Positions 10,444 through 18,782 of a stretch of DNA of 64,000 nucleotides are shown here, piece after piece (within the stretch, counting starts at the first letter, position 1; each line of letters starts with the position of its first letter). The notes under the pieces are model-generated. The model saw only the letters and a list, made by a program, of their open reading frames with translations. It searched no databases and was not told where the DNA came from. Both the position numbers and the translations under genes were made by a program. The stretch comes from CAXTKD01 sp964244885 (GTDB taxonomy: Bacteria > Pseudomonadota > Alphaproteobacteria > Sphingomonadales > Sphingomonadaceae), in contig CAXTKD010000014.1 of assembly GCA_964244885.1 (NCBI GenBank), positions 1 through 64,000 on the forward strand, given 5' to 3'.

Positions 10444-10869
10444 TCAGCGGATCAGCCGGCCTTCGACCGTCATCGTCCCGGGATGGTGCTTGTCCAGATG
10501 CCGCTTGATGATCTTCAAATTCCGGCTGTTCGACCGGAAGAACAGGTCGGGGATCGCGCCCACCCAGGGGATGAGGCCCAGCAGGAAGTCGAAGCCGACG
10601 TTGCCGCTCATCCGCGCGATCTGGAGCTTCGACATGCCGAGGTTGCGCGCCTCCCACACCATCCATGCGCCCAATGCCGCGCCGACCGCGTCGCCGGCGA
10701 CCGGAATGAAGTCGAGGATGACGTCGAGGCCGACGGGGCGGTTGATGCCGGGGATGACGAACATCCGCTCGAGCAATTTCTCCATCGCCTCGACCCGCTG
10801 GCGGATCGCTTGCGGGTCCTTGCGGCCCTCGCCGAGATGGGTGTTCACGGTGTCGAAGACGTTTGCCAT
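10444..10869 (-). CDS. DUF4112 family protein
   Basis: 141 residues resembling DUF4112, a small alphaproteobacterial family of unknown function. The centre has two moderately hydrophobic proline-containing segments (near VILDFIPVAGDAVGAAL and LLGLIPWVGAIPDLFF), which suggests peripheral or integral membrane association. It is on the minus strand downstream of the acyl-CoA dehydrogenase pair, with a gap of only 7 nt, so it is probably the last gene of that operon. Confidence 0.75.
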   Translation of the reverse strand: MANVFDTVNTHLGEGRKDPQAIRQRVEAMEKLLERMFVIPGINRPVGLDVILDFIPVAGDAVGAALGAWMVWEARNLGMSKLQIARMSGNVGFDFLLGLIPWVGAIPDLFFRSNSRNLKIIKRHLDKHHPGTMTVEGRLIR

Positions 10870-10876
10870 GGTCCGT

Positions 10877-12073
10877 TCAACCCCCGAAACGACCCTCTCG
10901 TTCCGAGGCGTTGAACGGCAAGTCCTTGTCCGGCCGCAAGTCCCCCGGCAGGCCGAGCACCCGCTCGGCGATGATGTTGCGGAGGATCTCGTCTGTGCCG
11001 CCGGCGATCCGCAGCCCCGCCGACCACAGATAGCTGCCCTGCAGCCGCGCCAGGTCGGGATCGTCGCCGCCGGTCAGGAAGCCCGACGCGCCGCCCAAAT
11101 CGAGCGCGAAGTCGCCGAGCTCCTGCATCGTCCTGGCGACGACGAGCTTGGCGATCGACTGCTCCGGCCCCGGCGCCTCGCCCTTCGACAGTGCCGAGAG
11201 CGCGCGCATCTGGGTTAGCCGGATGCCCTCGTCGGCGATGTAGACGTCGGCGATCCGTCCCCGGACATCGGCGCGCTCGATCACGTCCAACCGCTTGGCG
11301 AGCGCGATCAGCGTGTCGTGGTCGGGCGAGTGGCGCGGCTTGCCGCCGACCGCCAGCCGCTCGTTCATCAGCGTCGTCAGCGCGACCTTCCAGCCGTCGC
11401 CGACCGCGCCCAGCCGGTGGCTGTCGGGGATGCGGACATCGGTGAAGAAGATCTCGTTGAAGTCCGACGCGCCCGACATCTGCTTCAGCGGCCGCACGTC
11501 GACGCCCGGCGCATGCATGTCGACGATGAACATCGTCAGCCCCTTGTGCTTGGGGACCGACGGGTCGGTGCGGCAGATGATGATCCCGAAGTCGCAATAT
11601 TGCGCGTTGGTCGTCCAGACCTTCTGGCCGTTGACGACCCAGTCGTCGCCCTCGCGGACAGCGCGCGTCCGGACGCCCGCGAGGTCGGAGCCGGCGGCGG
11701 GCTCGGAGAACAGCTGGCACCAGACCTCGCTCCCCTCCAGCGCCTTGCCGACGTAGCGCTGGACGATCTCCGGCGACCCGTGGGTTAATACCGTCGGGAT
11801 GCACATGCCGAGGCCGATGGCATAGAGGCTCGCCGGCGCCGCGGTCCTCGCCTCCTCCTGGTTGAAGATGATCGCGCGCATCGCCCCCTGGCCGCGCCCG
11901 CCGACCGCCTTGGGCCAGGCGATCCCGGTGTAGCCCGCCGCGTGCTTGGCGCGCTGCCAGTCCTTCGACTGCGCAATCCAGTCGTCGGAAACTTCCTTCG
12001 GCGCATTGGCCTCCAGCCAGGCGCGGACCTCGGCGCGGTAGGCGGCTTCCTCGGGTGCGTCGGCGAAGTCCAT
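10877..12073 (-). CDS. acyl-CoA dehydrogenase, FAD-binding subunit of a heteromeric pair
   Basis: 398 residues with the acyl-CoA dehydrogenase fold. It shows QLFSEPAAGSDLA in the flavin/substrate region, NGQKVWTTNAQ, and the C-terminal GGTDEILRNIIAERVLGLP that binds FAD across the subunit interface. Its start overlaps the stop of the second dehydrogenase gene by one base (TGATG). Such adjacent unequal pairs form alpha2beta2 enzymes in steroid and branched-acyl degradation (FadE28/FadE29 type in Mycobacterium). The substrate here is inferred only as a bulky or branched acyl-CoA. Confidence 0.88.
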   Translation of the reverse strand: MDFADAPEEAAYRAEVRAWLEANAPKEVSDDWIAQSKDWQRAKHAAGYTGIAWPKAVGGRGQGAMRAIIFNQEEARTAAPASLYAIGLGMCIPTVLTHGSPEIVQRYVGKALEGSEVWCQLFSEPAAGSDLAGVRTRAVREGDDWVVNGQKVWTTNAQYCDFGIIICRTDPSVPKHKGLTMFIVDMHAPGVDVRPLKQMSGASDFNEIFFTDVRIPDSHRLGAVGDGWKVALTTLMNERLAVGGKPRHSPDHDTLIALAKRLDVIERADVRGRIADVYIADEGIRLTQMRALSALSKGEAPGPEQSIAKLVVARTMQELGDFALDLGGASGFLTGGDDPDLARLQGSYLWSAGLRIAGGTDEILRNIIAERVLGLPGDLRPDKDLPFNASEREGRFGG

Positions 12074-13281
12074 CAGGCGGCCCTCCGGTTGCGGCGTTCG
12101 AGCGAGCGGACGAGCCGCTCGGCCCACCACCCGCGCGGCCCGAGCGCGAAGGCGATCTGGCGGTTGCGGCGATAATAGAATTGGCAGTCCGACTCCCAGG
12201 TGAAGCCGATGCCGCCGTGGATCTGGACGTTCTCCTCCGCCGCAAAGCGCAGCGCGTCGAGCGCCGCGACCCGCGCCGCCGCCGCCGACTGCGCCAGCTC
12301 CGGCGCATCGGTCTCCATCGCCCAGGTCGCGTGCATCGCGTGGGCGCGGGCGAGCTCCAGCTTCACGTACATGTCGGCGCACTTGTGCTTGATGCCCTGG
12401 TAGCGCCCGATCGCCTGCCCGAAGGCGACTCGCTCCTTGGCGTAGGCGACCGCCATCTCCATCGCCGCCGAAGCGGTGCCAATCGCCTCCCACGACGACA
12501 GCACCGCCGCGCGGTCCAGCCAGCGCTGGTAGGCGGCGGCGTCGCCGACCGGCTCGGCGGGCGCGCCGTCGAGCGTCAGCCGGCCATGGCGGCGGACGAG
12601 GTCGAGCGTCGGAGCGTCCGCGATTGCGACCCCGTCGGTCTTGAGATCGACGAGGAAGAGGGCAGGGCCGTCGTCGGTCGCGGCGGTGACCAGCGCGATG
12701 TCGGAGCTCAAGAGATCAGGGACCGGCGTCTTGACGCCGCTGAGCGTGATCCCCGGCGTTGTCACCCCACCCTGTCCCTCCCCATCGAAGGGGAGGGGAC
12801 GCCCTTGCCGCATGTCCGGACTTGTCCCTCCCCCTTCGATGGGGGAGGTCAGGTGGGGGTGACCCCGCTGGGCAATCAGCGCGGCCTCGCCGGGCGAACC
12901 GGCCCCGCCTTCCGCCCAGCCAACGGTCGCTACGACCGACCTACCGGCAATCCCCGGCAGCCAGCGCGCCTGCTGCGCCGCGGACCCGGCGAGAAGCAGC
13001 GCCTCGGTCGCCGCCAGCGTCGACAGGAAGGGCACCGGCGCGAGGCTTCGTCCGAGCTCTTCGGCGAGAACGCAGGCCTCCTCGGCCGAAAGTCCGAGCC
13101 CGCCATGCGCCTCCGGAACCCGCGCCGCCGGCCAGCCGAGCGCTGCGATCTCGCCCGCCAGTCCGCCATCGCCCGCGCCATCCATCGCCCGCCGCGCAGA
13201 CGCCGGCCCGGCGCGCTCGCTGAGGAAGCGCCGCGCCTGGTCGCGCAGCGTTTTGGCGTCGTCGGAAAAATCGAAATTCAT
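12073..13281 (-). CDS. acyl-CoA dehydrogenase, second subunit, interrupted in frame by a palindromic repeat
   Basis: 402 residues from the ATG at 13281 (GGGGAG just upstream). It is the partner subunit of the dehydrogenase at 10877-12073, with the family C-terminal segment NVQIHGGIGFTWESDCQFYY. Between roughly residues 140 and 175 the protein contains PHLTSPIEGGGTSPD and PLPFDGEGQGGV, which are translations of a family A palindromic repeat at 12761-12862. The repeat keeps the frame, so the gene stays open. Whether the enzyme folds with this insert cannot be told from sequence. Confidence 0.85.
   Translation of the reverse strand: MNFDFSDDAKTLRDQARRFLSERAGPASARRAMDGAGDGGLAGEIAALGWPAARVPEAHGGLGLSAEEACVLAEELGRSLAPVPFLSTLAATEALLLAGSAAQQARWLPGIAGRSVVATVGWAEGGAGSPGEAALIAQRGHPHLTSPIEGGGTSPDMRQGRPLPFDGEGQGGVTTPGITLSGVKTPVPDLLSSDIALVTAATDDGPALFLVDLKTDGVAIADAPTLDLVRRHGRLTLDGAPAEPVGDAAAYQRWLDRAAVLSSWEAIGTASAAMEMAVAYAKERVAFGQAIGRYQGIKHKCADMYVKLELARAHAMHATWAMETDAPELAQSAAAARVAALDALRFAAEENVQIHGGIGFTWESDCQFYYRRNRQIAFALGPRGWWAERLVRSLERRNRRAA
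12761..12862. repeat. palindromic repeat family A copy 2, inside a coding gene
   Basis: A ~100-nt inverted repeat closely similar to 1466-1580, with the same CCCCATCGAAGGGGAGGGG left arm and CCCCCTTCGATGGGGGAGG right arm. It lies inside the acyl-CoA dehydrogenase gene 12073-13281 and is read through in frame. Confidence 0.88.
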
Positions 13282-13369
13282 GCCGCTCCCCAATTTTCCG
13301 CAACGCTAAGGCGGGGTGCGACACCAGCCAAGCTGGCAACAAGCGCAGCCCGGTGCGATAGGGGCGCGC

Positions 13370-14755
13370 ATGGACGGACTCGACCCGCTGCTACTGGCGC
13401 GCGCCCAGTTCGCGTTCACGATGTCGTTTCATTTCATCTTCCCCGCCTTCTCGATCGGCCTCGCGAGCTATCTCGCGGTGCTGGAGGGGCTGTTCCTGCT
13501 GACGGGAAAGCAGGTCTACATCGCGCTCTTCAAATATTGGGTGAAGGTGTTCGCGGTCGTCTTCGGCATGGGCGTCGTGTCGGGGATCGTCATGTCCTAT
13601 CAGTTCGGCACCAACTGGTCGGCCTTCTCCGATCGCGCCGGGCCGGTCATCGGCCCGCTGATGGCCTATGAGGTGATGACTGCCTTCTTCCTGGAGGCGG
13701 GCTTCCTCGGCGTCATGCTGTTCGGGACGGAGAAGGTCGGGCCGACCTTGCACTTCGTCGCGACCGTCGCGGTCGCAGTCGGCACCGCGATCTCGGCGTT
13801 CTGGATCCTCTCGGTCAACAGCTGGATGCAGACGCCGCAGGGCTATGCGCTGAACGCCGCCGGTCAGTTCGTCCCCGCCGACTGGTGGGCAATCGTCTTC
13901 AACCCCAGCTTCCCCTACCGCCTCGTCCACACCGTGCTCGCCGCGTATCTGACGACGGCCTTCGTCGTCGGCGCGGTCGGCGCGTGGCACCTGCTGCGCG
14001 ACAAGCGCAACGAAGGCGCGCGCACCATGTTCTCGATGGCGATGTGGATGGCGGCGATCGTCGCGCCGATCCAGATCCTCGCCGGCGACCAGCACGGGCT
14101 CAACACGCTGAAGCACCAGCCCGCCAAGGTGATGGCGATGGAGGGGCATTATACCAGTCATCCGCACGGCGCGCCGCTGCTGCTATTCGGCATTCCGGAC
14201 CAGAAGGCGGGCGTGGTGCGCCACGTGGTCGAGGTGCCGAAGCTCTCATCGCTCATCCTCAAGCACGACCTCGACGCCCCGCTCGCCGGGCTCGACACCA
14301 TCCCGCGCGCCGACTGGCCCTCGGTGCCGGTCCTGTTCTGGTCGTTCCGGATCATGGTCGGCATCGGCCTGCTGATGTTCGGCCTCGGCGCGCTCAGCCT
14401 GGTCGCCCGGCTGGCGAAAAAGCTCTACGACTGGCGGCCGCTCCACTGGTTCGCGCTCGCCATGGGGCCGTCGGGCTTCGTCGCGGTGATTGCCGGCTGG
14501 GTGACGACCGAGGTCGGCCGCCAGCCGTTCACCATCTACGGCCTGATTCGCACGGCGGAATCGGCGTCGCCGATCAAGGCGCCCGCCGTCGCCTCGTCGC
14601 TGATCGCCTTCGTCGTCGTCTATTTCGCGGTGTTCGGCATCGGCATCTGGTATCTCTTCCGGATGCTGGCGAAGCCGCCGCAAGAGGGCGAGTCAGACGA
14701 CCCGGACGGACCCCTGCGGGCCGCCGGAATCACCCCCGGCCCGGCGCAAAGCTGA
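13370..14755 (+). CDS. cydA: cytochrome bd-type quinol oxidase subunit I (CIO type)
   Basis: 461-residue multi-spanning haem subunit of the bd oxidase, which reduces oxygen with quinol. The start is the ATG at 13370. The haem b595 histidine is in MSFHFIFPAFSIG near residue 19, the second haem histidine is in YRLVHTVLAAYLTT, and the conserved quinol-side motif is GRQPFTIYG. The Q-loop is short, which places it in the cyanide-insensitive (CioA) group rather than the long-loop E. coli CydA group. It is coupled to cydB through ATGA. Confidence 0.93.
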   Translation: MDGLDPLLLARAQFAFTMSFHFIFPAFSIGLASYLAVLEGLFLLTGKQVYIALFKYWVKVFAVVFGMGVVSGIVMSYQFGTNWSAFSDRAGPVIGPLMAYEVMTAFFLEAGFLGVMLFGTEKVGPTLHFVATVAVAVGTAISAFWILSVNSWMQTPQGYALNAAGQFVPADWWAIVFNPSFPYRLVHTVLAAYLTTAFVVGAVGAWHLLRDKRNEGARTMFSMAMWMAAIVAPIQILAGDQHGLNTLKHQPAKVMAMEGHYTSHPHGAPLLLFGIPDQKAGVVRHVVEVPKLSSLILKHDLDAPLAGLDTIPRADWPSVPVLFWSFRIMVGIGLLMFGLGALSLVARLAKKLYDWRPLHWFALAMGPSGFVAVIAGWVTTEVGRQPFTIYGLIRTAESASPIKAPAVASSLIAFVVVYFAVFGIGIWYLFRMLAKPPQEGESDDPDGPLRAAGITPGPAQS

Positions 14756-15762
14756 TGGGCATCGACTTCGATCTCGCGACGGTGTGGGCGTTCATCATCG
14801 CCTTCGCGGTGTTCGCCTATGTCGTGATGGACGGGTTCGATCTCGGCATCGGCATCCTGTTCCCGACCTTGAAGGTCGGGCAGGAGCGCGACAGCGCGAT
14901 GAACTCGGTCGCGCCGGTGTGGGACGGCAACGAGACATGGCTGGTGCTTGGCGGCGGCGGGCTGATGGCGGCCTTCCCGCTCGCCTTCGCGATCATCATG
15001 CCGGCGCTCTACACCCCAATCATCGCGATGCTGCTCGGCCTCGTCTTCCGCGGCGTCGCCTTCGAGTTCCGCTGGCGCGACACCCGCCACCGCCACTTCT
15101 GGGACTTCGCCTTCACCGCCGGATCGACTCTCGCCGCGCTGGCGCAGGGCATCGCGCTTGGCGCCCTGCTGCAGGGCATCAAGGTCTCGGGCCGCGCCTA
15201 TGGCGGCGGCTGGTGGGACTGGCTGAGCCCTTTCAGCCTGCTGACCGGTGTCGCGGTCGTCGCCGGCTACGCGTTGCTCGGCGCGACCTGGCTGATCTGG
15301 CGAACCGAGGGCTCGCTCCACGATCACGCGGTCAAGATCGCGCGGATCGCGGGACCGCTGACGGTCGGCTTCATCGTCGCCGTGAGCGCCGCCACTCCGT
15401 TTCTGAGCTTTGCCTACTACGAGCGCTGGTTCGCCTGGCCCAACATCGTGGTCGCCGCGCCGGTGCCGGTTCTCGTCGGCCTCGCAACCCTCGCGCTGTT
15501 CCGCGCGCTGGCGAAGAAGCGGGAGCTGGCGCCGTTCCTGATCGCGCTGGCGCTGTTCGGCCTGTGCTTCGTCGGCCTCGGGATCAGCATGTTCCCCTAT
15601 ATCGTGCCGGACAGCGTGACGATCTGGCAGGCCGCCGCGCCCGAGAAGAGCCAGGTCTTCGTGCTGGTTGGCGCGAGCGTGATGATCCCGATCATCATCG
15701 CCTACACCGCGCACGCCTATTGGGTGTTCCGTGGGAAAGTCGGCCACGAAGGATATCATTGA
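14755..15762 (+). CDS. cydB: cytochrome bd-type quinol oxidase subunit II
   Basis: 335-residue membrane subunit II of the bd/CIO oxidase. It opens with the typical WAFIIAFAVFAYVVMDGFDLG segment region, has DGNETWLVLGGG, and later RGVAFEFRWR. The start overlaps the cydA stop by one base and its own stop overlaps the start of the small DUF2474 gene, so the three genes are a tightly coupled operon. It lacks haem ligands, as expected for subunit II. Confidence 0.93.
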   Translation: MGIDFDLATVWAFIIAFAVFAYVVMDGFDLGIGILFPTLKVGQERDSAMNSVAPVWDGNETWLVLGGGGLMAAFPLAFAIIMPALYTPIIAMLLGLVFRGVAFEFRWRDTRHRHFWDFAFTAGSTLAALAQGIALGALLQGIKVSGRAYGGGWWDWLSPFSLLTGVAVVAGYALLGATWLIWRTEGSLHDHAVKIARIAGPLTVGFIVAVSAATPFLSFAYYERWFAWPNIVVAAPVPVLVGLATLALFRALAKKRELAPFLIALALFGLCFVGLGISMFPYIVPDSVTIWQAAAPEKSQVFVLVGASVMIPIIIAYTAHAYWVFRGKVGHEGYH

Positions 15763-15863
15763 TGGCCCGGCGTCTCGCTTGGTTCGTCGGCCTCTGGGCG
15801 GCGAGCGTCGCCACCCTCGCGGTTGTCGCCGGCTTGCTGCGCCTGTGGATCAGCCCTTCCTGA
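15762..15863 (+). CDS. DUF2474 small membrane subunit of the bd oxidase
   Basis: 33-residue single-span protein starting MARRLAWFVGLWAASV. It begins on the last base of the cydB stop and ends at 15863. The LAWFVGLW start and a single hydrophobic helix match DUF2474, a family found directly after CIO-type cydAB and thought to play the role that CydX plays in E. coli. Function is inferred from position and length. Its last 14 bases overlap the end of the convergent DUF1192 gene. Confidence 0.8.
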   Translation: MARRLAWFVGLWAASVATLAVVAGLLRLWISPS

Positions 15864-16050
15864 ACAACTGGTCCGCCGCCGAGCGAAACGCGCTCGCCCC
15901 CTCGCGCTTCGCTTTCACCCGCACGATCTCCATCTCAAGCGCCGCGATGCGCGCGTCGAGCTCCGCCACCGACAGCGGGTCGAGGTCCTCGCGCGCCAGC
16001 GCGGTCAGCGGGTCGTTCGTCTTGCGCGGCATCATGTCGTCGAGGTCCAT
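15850..16050 (-). CDS. DUF1192 small protein
   Basis: 66 residues. It begins MDLDDMMPRK and has the alphaproteobacterial DUF1192 core DLDPLSVAELDARIAALE, a short coiled-coil-like helix. Function is unknown. It is convergent with, and slightly overlaps, the DUF2474 gene. It is divergent from the quinone oxidoreductase gene at 16117 with about 66 nt between them. Confidence 0.8.
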   Translation of the reverse strand: MDLDDMMPRKTNDPLTALAREDLDPLSVAELDARIAALEMEIVRVKAKREGASAFRSAADQLFRKG

Positions 16051-16116
16051 CGCATCCTCCTTTTCCCTTGGCGGCCGATCTGCTCTAACGGGTTCCGTGG
16101 GCTGGGGGCAAAGCGA

Positions 16117-17118
16117 ATGACGGCGATACCGCCGACGATGACGGCAATCGATCCCGCCGGTCCCGGCGGGCCTGAGGTGCTGGTTCCCGTCGAGCGGCCG
16201 GTGCCGGCGCCGGGCGCGGGCGAGGTGTTGATCCGGGTGCGCGCCGCCGGCGTCAACCGGCCCGACGTGCTGCAGCGACTGGGGCTTTACCCGATGCCGC
16301 CGGGCGCGCCGTCGATCCCGGGGCTCGAAGTGGCGGGCGAGGTGGTGGCGCTCGGCGACGGCGTGGTCCGGCTGATGGTCGGCCAGCCGGTCTGCGCGCT
16401 GATCGCGGGCGGCGGCTATGCCGAATATGCCGTCGCGCCCGAGGGCCAGTGCCTGCCCATCCCGCGCGGCTTCTCGATGGTCGAGGCGGCGAGCCTGCCC
16501 GAGACCTATTTCACCGTGTGGTCGAACCTCTTCGACCGCGCCTATGCCGACGCCGGCGACACCGTGCTGATCCACGGCGGCACCTCGGGCATCGGGGTGG
16601 CCGCGATCCAGCTCGCCAAGGCGTTCGGCCTGACCGCGATCGTCACCGCCGGCAGCGACGCCAAGTGCGACGCGGCCCGCGGGATCGGCGCGGATGTCGC
16701 GATCAACTACAAGACCAGCGACTTCGTCGAGGGCGTGAAGAGCGCGACCGGCGGCAAGGGCGTCGACATCGTGCTCGACATGGTCGGCGGCGACTATCTG
16801 CCCCGCAACATCGCCTGCCTCGCCGAAAGCGGCCGTCTCGTCACGATCGCGGTCCAGCGCGGCGCGACCGGCGAGCTCAACCTCGGCACGGTGATGCGCA
16901 AGCGGCTGACCCTGACCGGCTCGACGCTCCGCCCGCGTTCGGTGGGGTTCAAGACCGCGCTCGCCGACAGCCTCGCCAAGGACGTCTGGCCGCTGTTCGA
17001 CCATGGCAAGCTGAAACCGATCATCGACCGCGTCTATCCGCTCGCCGAGGCGACGGAGGCGCACCGCCGCATGGAAGCCGGCGACCATATCGGCAAGATC
17101 GTCCTGACCGTCGGATAG
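16117..17118 (+). CDS. NAD(P)H-quinone oxidoreductase, PIG3/TP53I3 family
   Basis: 333-residue medium-chain (zinc-free) dehydrogenase/reductase. It has AGVNRPDVLQR, GLEVAGEV, the nucleotide loop HGGTSGIGVAAIQLA and LDMVGGDYL. These match the PIG3-type quinone oxidoreductases, which use NADPH to reduce quinones by one electron. The ATG at 16117 is taken as start; a second in-frame ATG at 16138 is possible. A large palindrome follows the stop. Confidence 0.88.
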   Translation: MTAIPPTMTAIDPAGPGGPEVLVPVERPVPAPGAGEVLIRVRAAGVNRPDVLQRLGLYPMPPGAPSIPGLEVAGEVVALGDGVVRLMVGQPVCALIAGGGYAEYAVAPEGQCLPIPRGFSMVEAASLPETYFTVWSNLFDRAYADAGDTVLIHGGTSGIGVAAIQLAKAFGLTAIVTAGSDAKCDAARGIGADVAINYKTSDFVEGVKSATGGKGVDIVLDMVGGDYLPRNIACLAESGRLVTIAVQRGATGELNLGTVMRKRLTLTGSTLRPRSVGFKTALADSLAKDVWPLFDHGKLKPIIDRVYPLAEATEAHRRMEAGDHIGKIVLTVG

Positions 17119-17126
17119 AGGCCAAA

Positions 17127-17261
17127 CTCCCTCTCCCGCTTGCGGGAGAGGGTTGGGGTGAGGGGCGAAGCGCGCCAGCGCGAGCAACACCGACCTCACA
17201 GCATTCCCTCACCCCGCTCGCCTGCCGGCGAGTTCCCCTCTCCCGCAAGCGGGAGAGGGGA
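17127..17261. repeat. palindromic repeat family D
   Basis: Left part: CTCTCCCGCTTGCGGGAGAG around 17131-17150, itself a hairpin. Right part: a matching CTCTCCCGCAAGCGGGAGAG around 17238-17257. GGGGTGAGGGG and CCCTCACCCC pair between them. It fills most of the gap between the quinone oxidoreductase and the GST genes. Confidence 0.8.
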
Positions 17262-17356
17262 GGGGGCATAAGCCCCGGTTATCGCCACTCCCCCAGATTC
17301 TATTTGGCAGCCGCGCCGCACCACGCGATGCTCGCCACACCTTCCGGGAGACGCCG

Positions 17357-17974
17357 ATGCCGAGCCTTGTCCTTCACGAATACGCCCGGTCGGGAAACTG
17401 CTACAAGATCCGGCTACTGCTGGCGCACCTCGGGCTGCCCTACGAGCGGCGCGAGTACGACATCATGAACGGCGAGACGCGCACCGAGGAATTCCTCACC
17501 AACGTCAACGCCAACGGCCGCATCCCGGTGCTTCAGGTCGGCGACCGCTTCCTGCCCGAGTCGAACGCCGCGCTCTACTATCTCGCCAAGGGTACGCGCT
17601 TCCTGCCAGACGACGCCTGGGCGGGCGCCGAGGTGATGAAGTGGATGTTCTTCGAGCAGTACAACCACGAGCCCAACGTCGCGACGATGCGCTTCTGGAA
17701 GGCCTTCGTCGGCGAGGACAAGTGGACCGACACGCAGAAGATGCTGGTGCCGCTAAAGGAGACGGCCGGCGATGCCGCGCTCCTGCTGATGGACGAGCAT
17801 CTGGAAGGCCGCAGCTTCATGGTCGGCGAGACGATGACGATCGCCGACATCGCGCTCTACGCCTATAGTCATGTCGCCGACGAGGGCGGCTTCGACTTGA
17901 AGGCTTATCCGAACGTCACGGCGTGGTGCGAAGCGATCGCGCTCCAGCCGGGCCACGTCACGATCGACGCCTGA
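17357..17974 (+). CDS. glutathione S-transferase family protein
   Basis: 205 residues. The N-terminal thioredoxin-like domain carries RSGNCYKIRLLL (serine/cysteine in the glutathione-activating position) and GRIPVLQVGD, and the ES motif of the glutathione site is in LPESNAALYYLA. The C-terminal all-helical domain has the conserved MTIADIALYAY region. Substrate is not predictable. It is monocistronic between a palindrome and trcR. Confidence 0.88.
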   Translation: MPSLVLHEYARSGNCYKIRLLLAHLGLPYERREYDIMNGETRTEEFLTNVNANGRIPVLQVGDRFLPESNAALYYLAKGTRFLPDDAWAGAEVMKWMFFEQYNHEPNVATMRFWKAFVGEDKWTDTQKMLVPLKETAGDAALLLMDEHLEGRSFMVGETMTIADIALYAYSHVADEGGFDLKAYPNVTAWCEAIALQPGHVTIDA

Positions 17975-18073
17975 CCGGCGTTTTCCGTTGCCCGCGCCCC
18001 ATAGCGGGCGTATAGCCTCTGCCATCACCGGCCGTCCCGCAAGGGGCGGCCCTTTCTTTGCCCGGAGTCTTCA

Positions 18074-18745
18074 ATGGCCTTGCCGCTCATGCCCCACGCG
18101 ACCGCAGCTTGGCTGGTCGACAACAGCTCGCTGACCTTCGAGCAGATCGCCGAATTCTGCGGCCTCCACATCCTCGAGATCCAGGCGATCGCCGACGAGA
18201 CGACTCCCACCAAGCTCATTGGCCGCGATCCCATCCGCGCCGGCGAGCTGACCCAGGCCGAGATCGACAAGGCGCAGGCCGACCCGTCCTACGCGATGAA
18301 GATGGAGAAGGGGCCGGACCAGCTCCGCCGCACCAAGGGGCCGCGCTACACGCCGGTTTCGAAGCGCCAGGAAAAGCCCGACGGCATCGCCTGGATCGTC
18401 CGCAATCATCCCGAGGTCAGCGATGGCCAGATCTCGAAGCTGATCGGCACGACCAAGACGACGATCGCCGCGATCCGCGACAAGACGCACTGGAACATCC
18501 AGAACATCACGCCGAAGGACCCGGTGACGCTCGGGCTGTCGAGCCAGCGCGAGCTGGACGCGATGATCGCGCTCGCCGCCAAGAAGGCCGGCATCGTCCA
18601 CGAGGACACCCGCTTCGGCGCCGACCGCGACGCGCTGATCGAGGAGCTCCGCACCGAGCGCGCGACCGCCGCCCGCATCGCCGAGGATGGCGAGGATCTG
18701 GAAGCACCGCGCGAGATCACGGCCGAGAACCTGTTCAAACGCTAA
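18074..18745 (+). CDS. trcR: cell cycle transcriptional regulator TrcR (DUF1013)
   Basis: 223 residues matching DUF1013/TrcR, a DNA-binding cell-cycle regulator nearly universal in Alphaproteobacteria. It opens with MALPLMPHATAAWLVDN and has two helix-turn-helix-like stretches, FEQIAEFCGLHILEIQAIAD and SDGQISKLIGTTKTTIAAI. It ends with the ENLFKR tail. The MBL/ligase pair starts 37 nt downstream and may share its transcript. Confidence 0.88.
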   Translation: MALPLMPHATAAWLVDNSSLTFEQIAEFCGLHILEIQAIADETTPTKLIGRDPIRAGELTQAEIDKAQADPSYAMKMEKGPDQLRRTKGPRYTPVSKRQEKPDGIAWIVRNHPEVSDGQISKLIGTTKTTIAAIRDKTHWNIQNITPKDPVTLGLSSQRELDAMIALAAKKAGIVHEDTRFGADRDALIEELRTERATAARIAEDGEDLEAPREITAENLFKR

Positions 18746-18782
18746 GGTGGCCGGGCCGCCGGGCCCGCACTAAGGTCGAACG

